Assembly: GCA_002794465.1 (NCBI GenBank)
Contig: MTSL01000010.1
Coordinates: 4,969-65,335, forward strand
Direction: 5' to 3'
Origin: Paramicrosporidium saccamoebae
Lineage: Eukaryota; Rozellomycota
DNA length: 60,367 nucleotides
In this document: one piece after another, positions 49,401 through 58,937 of the stretch
How the letters are laid out: each line of letters opens with the position of its first letter
Numbering within the stretch: the stretch's first letter is position 1
Program-made: the position numbers and the translations under genes
Notes under the pieces: generated by a model
Database searches by the model: none
Told to the model about the DNA's origin: nothing
The model's input: only the letters and a program-made list of their open reading frames with translations

Positions 49401-49873
49401 TTTGCCCAACTGATGCTGTTGCCAAAGACGCGCTATGCAAATTAGAGCCAGTCAAAAAGCCGCATGACTCCTCAATCATGGCCCTTGTTACCGATAACCG
49501 TCTCTCTACCAATCCACCAGCTTGCTGTGATGTACCTGGTGACACTTGCGATGCGCTATGGCTAAAATCATACATATCGTATCAGCAGAACGATCCTGCA
49601 ACGGCCATGTCTACTCAATTTAACGGCTCTCTCTTTACACCCGGCAAATGGTCCGATATCCTTTTCTGGCATGACCAGACCCACCTTGGGATTGAACATT
49701 TAAAGCTACGCGTCACCCCTGAATTGGCAGAAAGATTGCCTGGCGAAGCTGGAGCCATCCTTAGTGTTTGGACAGATGTTCCCGAAGAGGTGCAGAGACC
49801 ATTACTACAGACAAAGAGATTCCTGGCAGATTTTGAGAAAAGATTTGTGGGAGATGCTAGAATAGTTAGTTAG
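46412..49873 (+). CDS. SKI3: Ski complex TPR scaffold Ski3/TTC37
   Basis: Scaffold of the Ski2-Ski3-Ski8 complex that feeds mRNA to the cytoplasmic exosome. Two exons (46412..46630, 46658..49873) with a 27-nt intron, the shortest in the window; the junction gives PLAWQ-GLTTLLES. 1144 aa of tetratricopeptide repeats: for example EPHYMLLVFKALSLQQLGQ, DRDYSQARNFLHQAQRLG, AAGKAYKRVLELDPSNKTA and MAQHCFLKAV. Length is shorter than yeast Ski3 (about 1430 aa). A low-complexity linker at about residues 135-175 repeats A/D-N-x-x-VDQ-T/A-D-N. Identification rests on TPR layout and the AWQGL start, so another large TPR protein remains possible. Confidence 0.78.
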
Positions 49874-49931
49874 TGTTTGAAGGGAATGCGTCCTCACCTA
49901 CACACACACATCCATAATACTACATGGCAGT

Positions 49932-51017
49932 TTATTCATCAGGACCGTCATCTATCAGGACGGGTAGATTATCAGTTTCAGTTAATAAACCCTCGAGACT
50001 ACGCTTCATTGGCAGCGTAATAGGAAGGGTTGTTGGTTGAATGTTTGGAACATTATGTTGGAATGAATACGCCGGACCAGTGTACTCTTCCACTGAATCA
50101 ACATTGCCGCTCTCTTCAGTCGGACCACTCTCGACAAGCCCGATTATGGTCGGATTGATGACATTCGGCACTTCTCGGGGCCGTGCCTCGATTCTTGCAT
50201 AGCTTACCTCTTCCACCACCTCGGTCTTTATCTCGGTAATAATATCCTCCCTTTTGCGGTTGGGGGCGTAGGGACGTCTCGGTCGGATCATCATATCCAC
50301 TTGTCTCGCCAGTAAGCGGGCCTCTTCGCAAAGCTCCTTCCTCCCCAGTGCCACCCTTAGCATATTGAAAAAGACGGGCAACTCGGGTGCAATAGTGGCC
50401 GGTTGGTAACCCAACACTCCGGCACCCACTGTTCGTAAAACATCAAGCGTTATTGGCATGGCCATCAGACGTTGCATAAGGTTCATCCGGACTGCACTGG
50501 GAAGAGCACTTTGGAAGGATGCGCGTCCCAGGACACACTGTAGCCACCTCCACATGACTGCTGGAACATTCGTCTCCAATGCGGCAATGAACAGTTCAAC
50601 AAGTGGTCGACCCACTGCATCACAGTTTGCATAGCAGAAATAGCCATAAATCGAATCTCTCAGTCCCTCCGGCAGTGGTTTAGTAAGAAAATGCCGCAGT
50701 AAGGGGGTTGGCACCACTACCGAGGCCCCCAGCTTGGCAAGAAGTGTCAGTAGAGAAAAGGACCACGTCTGTATTGTCGGTAGCGCACCGGTTGTCTGCA
50801 ACGGCCTTTGAGCAAGCAGCAAAATGGGCGTTATATCAACTCGTCCCTCTAGATGCTCCTCGAAAGAGGCCAAGTGTTGGTTGAGGATGGCAGGGTCTGT
50901 GAGCAACGACCCCGCAGTCCGTCCACTGCCCGGCAACAGCGCATCGAGTGAAGAATTCGTCTCTTTGATCAATTCCCGTAACGACCGGTCTCGTTCAGCC
51001 TCGTTCCTAAATTTCAT
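49932..51017 (-). CDS. Helical-repeat protein with acidic tail, unrecognised
   Basis: 361 aa. Residues 1-245 are all-helical with HEAT-like spacing (WSFSLLTLLAKLGASVVVP, GRPLVELFIAALETNVPAVM, LPVFFNMLRVALGRKELCEE). Then come a basic patch (MIRPRRPYAPNRKRED) and an acidic, Val/Ile-rich tail (IITEIKTEVVEEVSYARIE) that could hold SUMO-interaction-like motifs, ending DDGPDE. No family assigned; a Rix1/PELP1-type ribosome-assembly or nuclear scaffold is a weak guess. It ends tightly against SKI3 (58 bp, convergent) and begins 26 bp from the PRP40 stop. Confidence 0.72.
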   Translation of the reverse strand: MKFRNEAERDRSLRELIKETNSSLDALLPGSGRTAGSLLTDPAILNQHLASFEEHLEGRVDITPILLLAQRPLQTTGALPTIQTWSFSLLTLLAKLGASVVVPTPLLRHFLTKPLPEGLRDSIYGYFCYANCDAVGRPLVELFIAALETNVPAVMWRWLQCVLGRASFQSALPSAVRMNLMQRLMAMPITLDVLRTVGAGVLGYQPATIAPELPVFFNMLRVALGRKELCEEARLLARQVDMMIRPRRPYAPNRKREDIITEIKTEVVEEVSYARIEARPREVPNVINPTIIGLVESGPTEESGNVDSVEEYTGPAYSFQHNVPNIQPTTLPITLPMKRSLEGLLTETDNLPVLIDDGPDE

Positions 51018-51043
51018 CCCCGGTAATCACCCAGGCACCATAT

Positions 51044-52680
51044 TTATTCATCGTCAGAAACTACCAGGCCAGCCTTCTTTTTCAGGTGTCTAATAAACTT
51101 TTCGAAATAATAGCGTCTAATATCCTCATCCTGCACTTCATCGGGTATAAGAGTCCGATATTGCTCGTACTGAGAGTCGAGTTGGATGGGTGGGGTCATG
51201 TGTTTAATTGCGTGTTTGAGACGATCCAGTTGGGTGCGATTGGTGATGCGATGCTTCTCCAGCTTGGCAACCAAAAGTGCCCTCGTCTCCTCAGCACTCG
51301 GTTGACTGGGCTTTCTGGATGGATTTATATGTGTCTGCAGAGTATCAATGAGCTTGGGGTCAAGATGATGTCGAGTGGCCGTCTCCTGGATCAAGTCGGT
51401 ATTATCCATCCAGCCTTCTTTCAATGCAAGCAGTTCGTGGATTACGGGTCCCGTTGTCTTTACATAGGACTCTTGTAATCGGTGCACACAATCCCAAAAC
51501 AAGTCTAATGGAGTTGATCCTGACTGAGACAACATGCCAATATACTCTTTCCGATCCTTGATCAGCGGATAAATCTCTGTCCAGGACGACGTCGCTCTCA
51601 ACGTTCCATTCTCCTCCAATTCGCCCAGCATTGTCTTGAATGCCTTTCTGTTGAGTCGTTCTCGTTTTCGTTCCTCGTCGCGTCGATCTATTTCGTTCTG
51701 TTGATCGGCACGCTCCAGTCCCTTGATGTAATTCTCATAGCCGGCTAGTTGTTCCATCAGCTCCATTCCACTCAGGTCTACATCGTCCTGCAGTCGAACG
51801 CGAAAGATTCCAACCGCATTCCGCCATAGAGTGTCTATCCGAATCTCTGGAATCGATGCAAGCAGCTTTTGGAACTTTTCTGCAGTCCTCTTTTTCTTTT
51901 GTCGGTTGCGATCCATCTCTTCTCTTCTCAGTTCAGAAATGTGCTCGTCAAATAAGCTTGCACGCTCTTTTGGATTGGCGACTGCATTGAATGCAGCCTT
52001 TCCCTCCAGCAGTTCTAGCACTTCGCTATAGCGCGTAGTACTAGTAATTTCGGATGTCGCCCTAAACAAAGCTCTCAAATCATCCTGCGCCTGGATACTA
52101 CGTTGCTGTCGCTCCTCACGCTCCACTTCTCGTTGCAAATCTACATGTTTGGCAAATAGCACTTTGCGTTCTGCCAGTGTGGGGACCAGCTTGTAGTGCG
52201 GATGGCCAATAATCTCCCTCAGCGCCTCCTCCCAGCTGTATTGTGACGTTATGCCCTACACAGTTACACAACATTATGTATGTATGATACCTTTTCCTTG
52301 AGCATGGCCATGAATTTGGCTTCGAGGACTTCTTTATCAATTGAGGCTGGATCCTTAATCCTCTCCAGATATTCGGCATACTCGGGCGGCACCTCCCACA
52401 TTGACATTTTGGTCACCGCATTATAGTAATATTTTCGTCCCGTTCCTGTAACCATCTCCCGCCAGGACGAAACAATGTCCGAGTTGGAGGCCTGTCGTGG
52501 TTTAGCGATCGGCACAACGGACGCGCGTAGAGCCTCAGCCGCCACCTCGGCCGGCTCCTCCCACGACGTCTGTCCATTGTTCATATTGTACCAATATCGA
52601 CGACCGTCCGGAAGCGATTGTTCCAGCCAATTCTACACCATAAGACGAGCTACAAAAGGTACAGGACGCGCATTAGACAT
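51044..52680 (-). CDS. PRP40: U1 snRNP splicing factor Prp40
   Basis: Bridges 5' splice site and branch-point complexes. Three exons (52663..52680, 52291..52632, 51044..52255) with 30- and 35-nt introns give 523 aa. The first coding exon is only 18 nt (MSNARP). Two WW domains follow: NWLEQSLPDGRRYWYNMNNG (then QTSWEEP) and WREMVTGTGRKYYYNAVTKM (then SMWEVP). FF domains come next, the first across the second junction (EKGITSQYSWEEALREIIGH), then AKHVDLQREVEREERQQ linkers. A highly charged C-terminus ends VVSDDE. Fewer FF domains are obvious than in yeast. Its own pre-mRNA contains two of the ultrashort introns that it helps define. Confidence 0.92.
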
Positions 52681-53240
52681 TTTCCAAGTGACAAATACGC
52701 AAATTATTTTATTGTTTCCCCCCACAATCCACGCTATGTAGATAGCGCAAGGCGGGGGGGGGGGTGCTGTGAATAGACTGATCATTACGTACGTTATCAA
52801 GCGGAAAGAGAGGTCGTTTACTAAATGGTCTATATATCTGCGGACTAGGGACTCTACTAGCAAGCCTATTTGTACGGACCAAGGGCCTTACTAAGGACTG
52901 CTAAAGATCTTTAAGATCTTGTTGATGAGTGAGCTTTGTTTTATTAAAGCATATGGCTTCCTTATAGATAGCCATTCTCAATATAACCGGACTGGACTGT
53001 GGGACCGCCATCTGGGTCGGACTCGCCAATAATGAGTGGATACTGTTTAACAGGTCTTTCCTTGAAGCTCAATTATAACGTGCTTTACGGAGCGGGTAGA
53101 GAATCCGTTTATTATCAATTAAAGCGTACTTGTATAGTTTCCCTAACCCCATTCTCCATGATATGTGGCGAGTCAATCTGCTACATCACACCACACCACA
53201 CCACACCACATTACACGTGCTATTCGTTGCGAGTCTGGTC
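52681..53240. other. Intergenic DNA, 560 bp, no gene seen
   Basis: Between PRP40 (start) and the Ser/Thr-rich gene (stop). It holds a run of G at about 52751-52764, a direct/palindromic TTTAAGATCTT pair at about 52906-52920, and a CACAC(A/C)-type microsatellite (ACCACACC) at 53188-53210. AATAAA-like signals on the minus strand are not obvious. Open frames here are repeat- or antisense-derived. Confidence 0.6.
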
Positions 53241-54356
53241 TCAGGCTGCAATGGTGGAGGCGCTTGTTTCTGTCTCGGTGGCGGTTACGAATATGGTGCC
53301 GAATTCAGAAGTTACCGTTTCATCGAATGTAGTGACGGTGGTGGTGGTGGTGTCAGAGGTGGTTACAGAGATAGTCAGCCGTTCAAAGATAATATTCACA
53401 TTTGTCGTGGTCCGTTGCGTACTGAATCCCGAATCGGTGGTGAGAGAGTATCCTGTGACTATAACGGTGCTCGTCTCAGAAGACGTGACCGTAAAGTCAA
53501 TGAGCTCGCTAAAGTCCGAAGTCGTAATGTCCACTGTGATAGTGTCGATGAATTCGCTGATAGTGTAGCTAACGTCGGCGAATCTGGCCGTGGCAGTAAT
53601 CGTATCGGTGACGGATATGCTGACCGAGTTAGATTCGACCAAACTAGTGTTCACGCTTGTCACTGTGCCATCCCCAAAGGAAGTGCTGGCAAGAGTCGTG
53701 CCGTCAAAGACAACTATTTGAATAGTCTGAAAGTCAAGATCGGAGGCAACTTCATCGGCAACAGCGGTCACGCTGACAATAATTGCCGTCTCAAAGATAC
53801 CCGTAGCCGTATCGGAGATGACAGTGATGCTGCTGATGCTGCTTTGGATCAGCGTTGAAGTGGTCAAGAAAAAGGTGCTGATCGAGACAGATGTTGTGAG
53901 GGAAACTGATGTGGACACGGATGTATTGTCCACAGTCTCGGTGACCACTTCAGTGTCAGTGTACACACGGGTGTCGCGCTGGGTAAAAGTGAATGTAAAG
54001 GTTGTGGTCACGAGTTCATTAACAAAATAGCTCACTGTCCATGTGCTAATGTTTGTTGAAACGGTGGTGATATGCTCCACACAGGTGGTGGTGGTGGCAA
54101 CATAGACGGTTGATGTGTAGCAGCAAACACAGCCCTTGCATGGACAATACTCTCCTGTGCACGTTGCTGACACCAGGGGCGGTGCTCCGCCTATGCACTG
54201 TTGACAGAGTGGGTCGCAACATCTGGAGGCGCTGCTGGTGCTCGCTTCAATGACAATAACATCGGGAGGACACCTTGTGCAGGAAGGGACAACAGGAGTT
54301 GTGGCTGAGCAGAGTTTGATGCAGAGAACCAAAAACAGTGCCCAACCGGTGTGCAT
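53241..54356 (-). CDS. Secreted Ser/Thr-rich, Cys-headed surface protein
   Basis: 371 aa. Signal peptide MHTGWALFLVLCIKLCSA. Residues 25-80 form a cysteine-dense head (CTRC, RCCDPLCQQC, CTGEYCPCKGCVCC) with about 15 Cys. The remaining 290 residues are almost all Thr, Ser, Val and Ile, in a beta-like alternation (TSVSTSVSLTTSVSISTF, TDTITATARFADVSYTISEF), as in heavily O-glycosylated fungal wall or adhesin stalks. No GPI signal or terminal membrane helix is visible (it ends SASTIAA), so attachment, if any, is by the Cys head or by an exon not seen. No family recognised. Confidence 0.8.
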   Translation of the reverse strand: MHTGWALFLVLCIKLCSATTPVVPSCTRCPPDVIVIEASTSSASRCCDPLCQQCIGGAPPLVSATCTGEYCPCKGCVCCYTSTVYVATTTTCVEHITTVSTNISTWTVSYFVNELVTTTFTFTFTQRDTRVYTDTEVVTETVDNTSVSTSVSLTTSVSISTFFLTTSTLIQSSISSITVISDTATGIFETAIIVSVTAVADEVASDLDFQTIQIVVFDGTTLASTSFGDGTVTSVNTSLVESNSVSISVTDTITATARFADVSYTISEFIDTITVDITTSDFSELIDFTVTSSETSTVIVTGYSLTTDSGFSTQRTTTNVNIIFERLTISVTTSDTTTTTVTTFDETVTSEFGTIFVTATETETSASTIAA

Positions 54357-54546
54357 TGGTATCGGTGATGCGGCATTGCAAAGTTGGATTCTCTAAGAAC
54401 CAGAACAAACCAAGGTATCACCATGGAAACGGATGTTAAGTAAGGAAGATTGGGGGTGGTGTAGTGGTAGCATCGTGGCGGTGCAATGATGATGCTATGG
54501 TGGTGTTATGGCGGATTTGCAATTGGAAAAGCAGTGTCGAGTAGAT

Positions 54547-54690
54547 AGACAAGTATAACAGCAAATAGAACACTGTATGATAGTGAATAGATCGACAAGT
54601 GTAACAGCAAATAGAACATCATGTGTGATAGGGAATAAATCAACAAGTGTAACAGCAAATAGATCACTAAATGTAATGGTTAATGAATCG
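54547..54690. repeat. ~47-bp tandem repeat (GACAAGTGTAACAGCAAATAG)
   Basis: Three copies with AACAGCAAATAGA cores start at 54548, 54594 and 54642. They lie downstream of the small secreted peptide gene and upstream of the Ser/Thr-rich gene. The rest of 54357-54764 shows a G/T-rich stretch at 54450-54515 but no supported gene. Confidence 0.85.
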
Positions 54691-54764
54691 CCACGGCGAA
54701 TATCCAACACATAAACACCACAATGTGCAATTGATTGAACTTTATTCACTATAATGCATAACGC

Positions 54765-54947
54765 TTATGCCTGATCAGCATTCTCGGCAGCATCATTGTT
54801 GTCATCAAACTCGGCGTTGTCAAAGTCGGCGAGTTCATCAAAGTCAGCATCAAAGTTGTTCAGACCTTCAGCCTTTTCTTCAGCACGCACAACGGCGAGC
54901 GAGGCAAAGACGGCAATGGCAAGGAGAGAGAGAGTCTTAAAGTTCAT
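54765..54947 (-). CDS. Small acidic secreted peptide, 60 aa
   Basis: Signal peptide MNFKTLSLLAIAVFASLAVV, with cleavage probably after VRA. The mature peptide is about 38 residues with about 17 Asp/Glu, few basic residues and no cysteine; its core repeats DxDFDELADFDNAEFDD. Its own promoter (TATA plus CCAAT boxes) and canonical signal peptide argue that it is a real gene despite its size. Calcium binding or a role as a secreted acidic coat are possible; function is unknown. Confidence 0.72.
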   Translation of the reverse strand: MNFKTLSLLAIAVFASLAVVRAEEKAEGLNNFDADFDELADFDNAEFDDNNDAAENADQA

Positions 54948-55160
54948 TGTTGGTATGTCGACAGAGAATGCGGGCCCTCTTTATACTTTTTCCAGGATCG
55001 GCCTATTGGACGCTGTTTTTCCCTGTATCCCATTGATTCTTGAATGTCCCATCGAATCAGAACACGGCGGAAGGCGCTTGGATTGGGTGGAGATTTCCCA
55101 CACCAATGGCGGGGAATTGCGTCGACCAATAAAATTACAGCACAACTGATTGGTAGCCAG
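54948..55160 (-). promoter_or_regulatory. TATA and CCAAT promoter of the acidic peptide gene
   Basis: TATAAAG reads on the minus strand at about 54979-54985, roughly 35 bp before the ATG. CCAAT motifs in both orientations lie at about 55006, 55102, 55126 and 55149. The string CCAATAAAATTAC (55126-55138) is identical to one upstream of the 1446-aa secreted-protein gene. Confidence 0.6.
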
Positions 55161-55294
55161 CCCAAATGTCCAACCTCGTTCTACTCCATTTCACAGACAT
55201 TTGTTCCCACTCTTTGACCCAATTAAAGGTCACCCTTATATACAAAACATGCCAGTTTATTCAACCCGTCCATGGCCATGTAACATCCTCCCGC

Positions 55295-55783
55295 TTACAC
55301 TGTCAGCATCTTTTTAATAAACTTGGCATAATCCACAGTTCCGCATCGTTCAGGGTCCGCCTCGGACATCATTTCGTCTGCTTCGCCCTCCGTCAACTTT
55401 TCTCCCAGACTCGTCACAATATGTCTCAGCTCTGCCGTGGCAATTGTGCCCTTTCCCTCTCGGTCAAAGACCCGGAACGCCTCCAGCAGCTCTCGCTCCG
55501 CTACAGCGGGATCGAGCGGCGGGACAGTTGCCATGAGAGCGAGGAAATCGGAAAAGGTAATGTGCGAGGTGGAGTGGGGGTCAAGGGCTTTGATGTGGTC
55601 ACGAACCTCGGCCTCGGTGGGGTTGCGGCCGAGGGCGCGCATAAGAGTGCCCAATTCGCTGGTGTGGATGCGTCCGTCCGCGTCACGGTCAAACAGAGAA
55701 AAGGCCTCTTTGTATTCTGCAATTTGTTCGCTGCTCAAACTGTCAGCCTATGCAAATGACAAAGAGTCAGAGGGCTGTACCAT
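55295..55783 (-). CDS. Calmodulin-like EF-hand protein
   Basis: 151 aa. The first coding exon is just the ATG (55781..55783), followed by a 33-nt intron and exon 55295..55747; the protein then begins [20 protein letters not shown] as in calmodulin. An intron right after ATG is found in many calmodulin genes. Four EF-hand positions are present, but only loop 1 ([12 protein letters not shown]) is canonical. Loop 2 ([12 protein letters not shown]) and loop 4 ([12 protein letters not shown]) lack key acidic residues, and loop 3 ([12 protein letters not shown]) is partly degraded. It may be a diverged calmodulin or a myosin light chain such as Cdc4/Mlc1. Confidence 0.88.
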
Positions 55784-55845
55784 AGCAATCGATTAGGCGT
55801 TAAGAATAAACAAAAATTATAATGCAAAAACTAGCTCGACTGTTC

Positions 55846-57222
55846 CTAGCATGCGGCACTGAAAGACTTGACTTGTGCCTTGTCATCAAAACTAACTCGC
55901 TTCTTTTTAGGCGAGATGCAGCCAACCTTCTTCAGGATGGATTTTGGCGTCGTGGGAAAGATGGAGGTGGATGTTATCATCGGGGCAGTGATTCGAGGGG
56001 ACATTGTGTCATGGACAGACAGTTCGTTCCGGATGATGGAAGATTTAAGAGGAACCTTTGATATTTGGCAACTGCGCGGACCTGGTCGGGCCATTGGCTG
56101 GCCTGTGGGTTTGTGCAAAGGCACAGACATCGGGATCTTTGAGGCAGTAATCTTTGTTTTTGTGAATGGTCTAGCGGTTGCAAGATAAGGGGCTCTGGGA
56201 TCTGTAAGAGGCGCCACATTCTTAGAATCTATAATAGTTAAAGTGTCAGAACCAGACTTGGCTGGGTAAAGAGGATTAAGAGACGGGTCTCTCAAAACGG
56301 GCAACTCATTTGTTGATAGGCCCGACTTGATTGATCTCGAATTCAACTCTACAGATGCTGCCATTCCCGGTCGTCCAGTAGTCTTTGTCACAGTTGCCAT
56401 ATTTTGCTCTTTTGTAATTGTCGTCTTTGGAGCTTTCAGAGTTGGGTTTACTGAAGCTTTCAGGGTTGGGTTGACTGGAACTGTTCTTAGTGTCTTGGCT
56501 GGCTTGCTCATGTATGGAGTGGGATCCTTTGGAATATAATATAGATCTGGATACATCTTGACAAGCAGCTCTGCATCGCTCGTCTGCTTCTTTATCGGCT
56601 TTTCGCCTCTCACGCCAACTGTTGCATGTGCCTGCTTGCAGGAAAGTACCGTCGCCCTCGATTTCAGTGGCTCTATCAGTTCTGGTGCGGGCCGAATTAG
56701 GGTGTGGGTATAGACATTCATCTTTGTGGATTCTAGAATGGGACATGGCGTAGTGACAATGTAGTTCCAATCCAGACTCTCCTCTGCATCCCACCAAGCC
56801 ATGTACTCCTCCTCATCTAGCCACCAGGGACTGATGAGGTCGAGTTCAGGGAAGCGCAAGAGTTGATGCGGAAGATTTACATCAATAGTTACCCCACGCA
56901 GACACTTTGGTGCGTGGTTCTCGGAATAGAAGCCATGCGGTAATGGCATGTTATTGCGACGCGTTATCTTGATGGCAGTCCAACGACCAACAGAGAGAGC
57001 TCCACGTGGGACATGATCGGGTTGTGCACCGGGACAGATGATCGGTCGACCTTCCAGTTGGGAGATGACCTGGCGGATCCAATCTCGGGGTTTTAGTTTT
57101 TCCTGGACATTATCGGCAAAAAGTTCCGAGTAGGACAGAACCGGAGCTATGTCATAGACGGGCTGTATGATAGGGATCCGGGATGGCATATGGCAATATG
57201 GGTTCCAGTGCCATCGGACCAT
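55846..57222 (-). CDS. Unrecognised protein with PP1-docking RVSF motif
   Basis: 458 aa. The first 200 residues are globular and Trp/Pro-rich (KPRDWIRQVISQLEGRPIIC, PWWLDEEEYMAWWDAEES). The rest is disordered, basic and Pro/Thr-rich, with a near-duplicate VNPTLKA. The extreme C-terminus carries PKSILKKVGCISPKKKRVSF followed by DDKAQV, a canonical RVxF docking motif for protein phosphatase 1 with upstream basic residues. I infer a nuclear or cytoskeletal PP1-targeting subunit. The globular region is not recognised. The ATG at 57222 is 67 bp downstream of the COQ6 stop, same strand. Confidence 0.72.
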   Translation of the reverse strand: MVRWHWNPYCHMPSRIPIIQPVYDIAPVLSYSELFADNVQEKLKPRDWIRQVISQLEGRPIICPGAQPDHVPRGALSVGRWTAIKITRRNNMPLPHGFYSENHAPKCLRGVTIDVNLPHQLLRFPELDLISPWWLDEEEYMAWWDAEESLDWNYIVTTPCPILESTKMNVYTHTLIRPAPELIEPLKSRATVLSCKQAHATVGVRGEKPIKKQTSDAELLVKMYPDLYYIPKDPTPYMSKPAKTLRTVPVNPTLKASVNPTLKAPKTTITKEQNMATVTKTTGRPGMAASVELNSRSIKSGLSTNELPVLRDPSLNPLYPAKSGSDTLTIIDSKNVAPLTDPRAPYLATARPFTKTKITASKIPMSVPLHKPTGQPMARPGPRSCQISKVPLKSSIIRNELSVHDTMSPRITAPMITSTSIFPTTPKSILKKVGCISPKKKRVSFDDKAQVKSFSAAC

Positions 57223-57289
57223 TCAAGTACTTTGGTATTTCTAAAAATAGTAACAGGGCGTTGCTAGGCAACTGGCCAAGGGAAGAAAT

Positions 57290-58619
57290 TTATAACTGTG
57301 CAATCTTGACAGCTAGAGACTTTACGAGGGGAGATTTTTGGAAGAGCCGCATTCCCATGGTTCGGAGAAGTGGTGAGGGGAAGGATGGATCGAATATTCG
57401 ATGAATGCTGTCGCAGAATCCGGCCATCGCCATGGAGGACGCCAATCGTTGTTGTCCGTGGGATTGATAATGTTCCTGACGTCCAACATCTGCTCCTACT
57501 GCGACTGCTTTGTCAATAGCAGCAGCGAGGGAACGCACATCGGCGATGCCTAAATTGACACCTTGGCCGGCCAAAGGATGGATCACATGGGCCGCGTCTC
57601 CAATAATTACTGAGCGTTCTGCGACCGTTTTTCGGGCGATTGACATTGTCAGGGGAAACGCTGCCAAACTGTCAGATGACACATCAATCAAATTTGGAAG
57701 CGCGCGGATCATGGCCTGGTGGTCCTCTTCTAAACACCCCTCTCGCCATTGATAGTCTGCAAGAGTCAATTTGTCGGGGTTGGCAAGATAATACTGCACA
57801 TCGGCATTGAGCAGTCGAAACGCCGCATTTAATAGCAACAACAGTTTCTCCTTTGGTAGCTTGGAGGATGTAATGAAATCGGCCTTTTCACTGGGTAGCG
57901 TCCATACCATTGACAAGACATCCTTGCCAATCGGGAGCAAAGCAAAGGGGCCTGTTGGGAGAAATCGTTGGAAAGCTGCAAGTTTGTCTGGGGACTCGGT
58001 CCTGATTGTGGCCACCAGTCCTTTTTGCCCATACTGCCGCCCAAAAATATTGGGATTCACCAACTTGCGCACCACTGACTCTTTTCCATCTGCACCCACC
58101 ACCAGATTACATGTCAGGCTCTCTTCCTCAAGCCGCAGCTGCACGTGATCCTTTTCTCTCTGCACCTCTACCCGTCCCGTATACGTATCCACCACACCTT
58201 CCATGCACTGTTGCAGGGCGTATACTGTCGCATTATTCTCCACAATACGGCCCATCATATCAGGCGAATCAAAGTTGATAAGACTTGACGGAGTATCGCC
58301 CTCCCAAACGCGCATTTCTCTGAATCCCTTAGAATGGGCTGCAAGTATGTCCTTGTGTGGACCAGACAAACGCTCAAGATACTCATAGTTATTCTTAGTG
58401 ATGGATGACGCACGATTTGAATAAGATGCAAGGTCGTCTGTCCGGGCTGGAAGGGTTTTTGGAGCTGGCGAGGCATCAATTAAGGCAACGCGCAGTCGGT
58501 TTGTACGTTTTCCGTGACCTAAGGGATAAATATATGGGCGTATTGTGTATACGGAGAGCTGCGGCAAGACTCCTCCCTACAATGCCGCCCCCCACAATAG
58601 CGATATCATAGTGCTTCAT
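57290..58619 (-). CDS. COQ6: Ubiquinone biosynthesis hydroxylase Coq6
   Basis: FAD monooxygenase of coenzyme Q synthesis at the mitochondrial inner membrane. Two exons (58553..58619, 57290..58518) with a 34-nt intron; the first supplies MKHYDIAIVGGGIVGRSLA, the dinucleotide-binding GxGxxG, which the second lacks. 431 aa. Further UbiH/COQ6 motifs are NLVVGADGKESVVRK and the FAD/ribityl motif SVIIGDAAHVIHPLAGQGVN (then LG). It is short at the N-terminus, with no obvious presequence, so import may use an internal signal. It diverges from CIAO2. Confidence 0.9.
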
Positions 58620-58937
58620 TGGACACTATTGGTCCAGGCAATACTGATGTAGAAATCTCATCAATTTGTTTATTAAACTAGTACAGTGCGGTTAAAATTA
58701 ACAAGTTTGCTCATTTTGCGCTTATTCCAGATCTATCAAAGACAATTTGTACGTTGTGGCCAACACTCCGGGATGTTGCAGCCTGGATAATCATCTCTCA
58801 TGCGCATGCACACCCGTGCGTTCATGTTGCAATTGATAATTTCCTGCTGTTTCACTAGCCATCCTAAATTTGATCATTTATAACCTCAGTAATAAACCTT
58901 CAAAACATGATTACTCGACAGGCCCCGGGGTATCGAC
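58620..58937. promoter_or_regulatory. Divergent COQ6/CIAO2 promoter region
   Basis: 318 bp between two divergent ATGs. CCAAT boxes (CATTGG at 58618, TATTGGTCC at 58628) lie immediately upstream of COQ6. The CIAO2 side is A/T-rich with no TATA of standard form. Nothing else recognised. Confidence 0.45.

Noticed and set aside
52751-52764. Poly-G run as a G-quadruplex or gap scar
   Set aside because: A single uninterrupted G run next to C-poor sequence; it could be a homopolymer error, and no second or third G tract supports a structured element.
53130-53858. Open frame of 242 codons antisense to the Ser/Thr-rich protein
   Set aside because: Arises from the Thr/Val-rich codons read in reverse; no start context and no domain features.
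54453-54480. GGTGTAGTGGTAGCATCGTG resembling a tRNA D-arm
   Set aside because: No matching acceptor stem, anticodon arm or GTTCGAATC-type T-arm within 60-80 bases; it is part of a G/T-rich low-complexity stretch.
54495-54749. 84-codon frame with repeated FAVTLVDLF
   Set aside because: Encoded by the 47-bp tandem repeat; no signal peptide, and the unit length is not a multiple of three.
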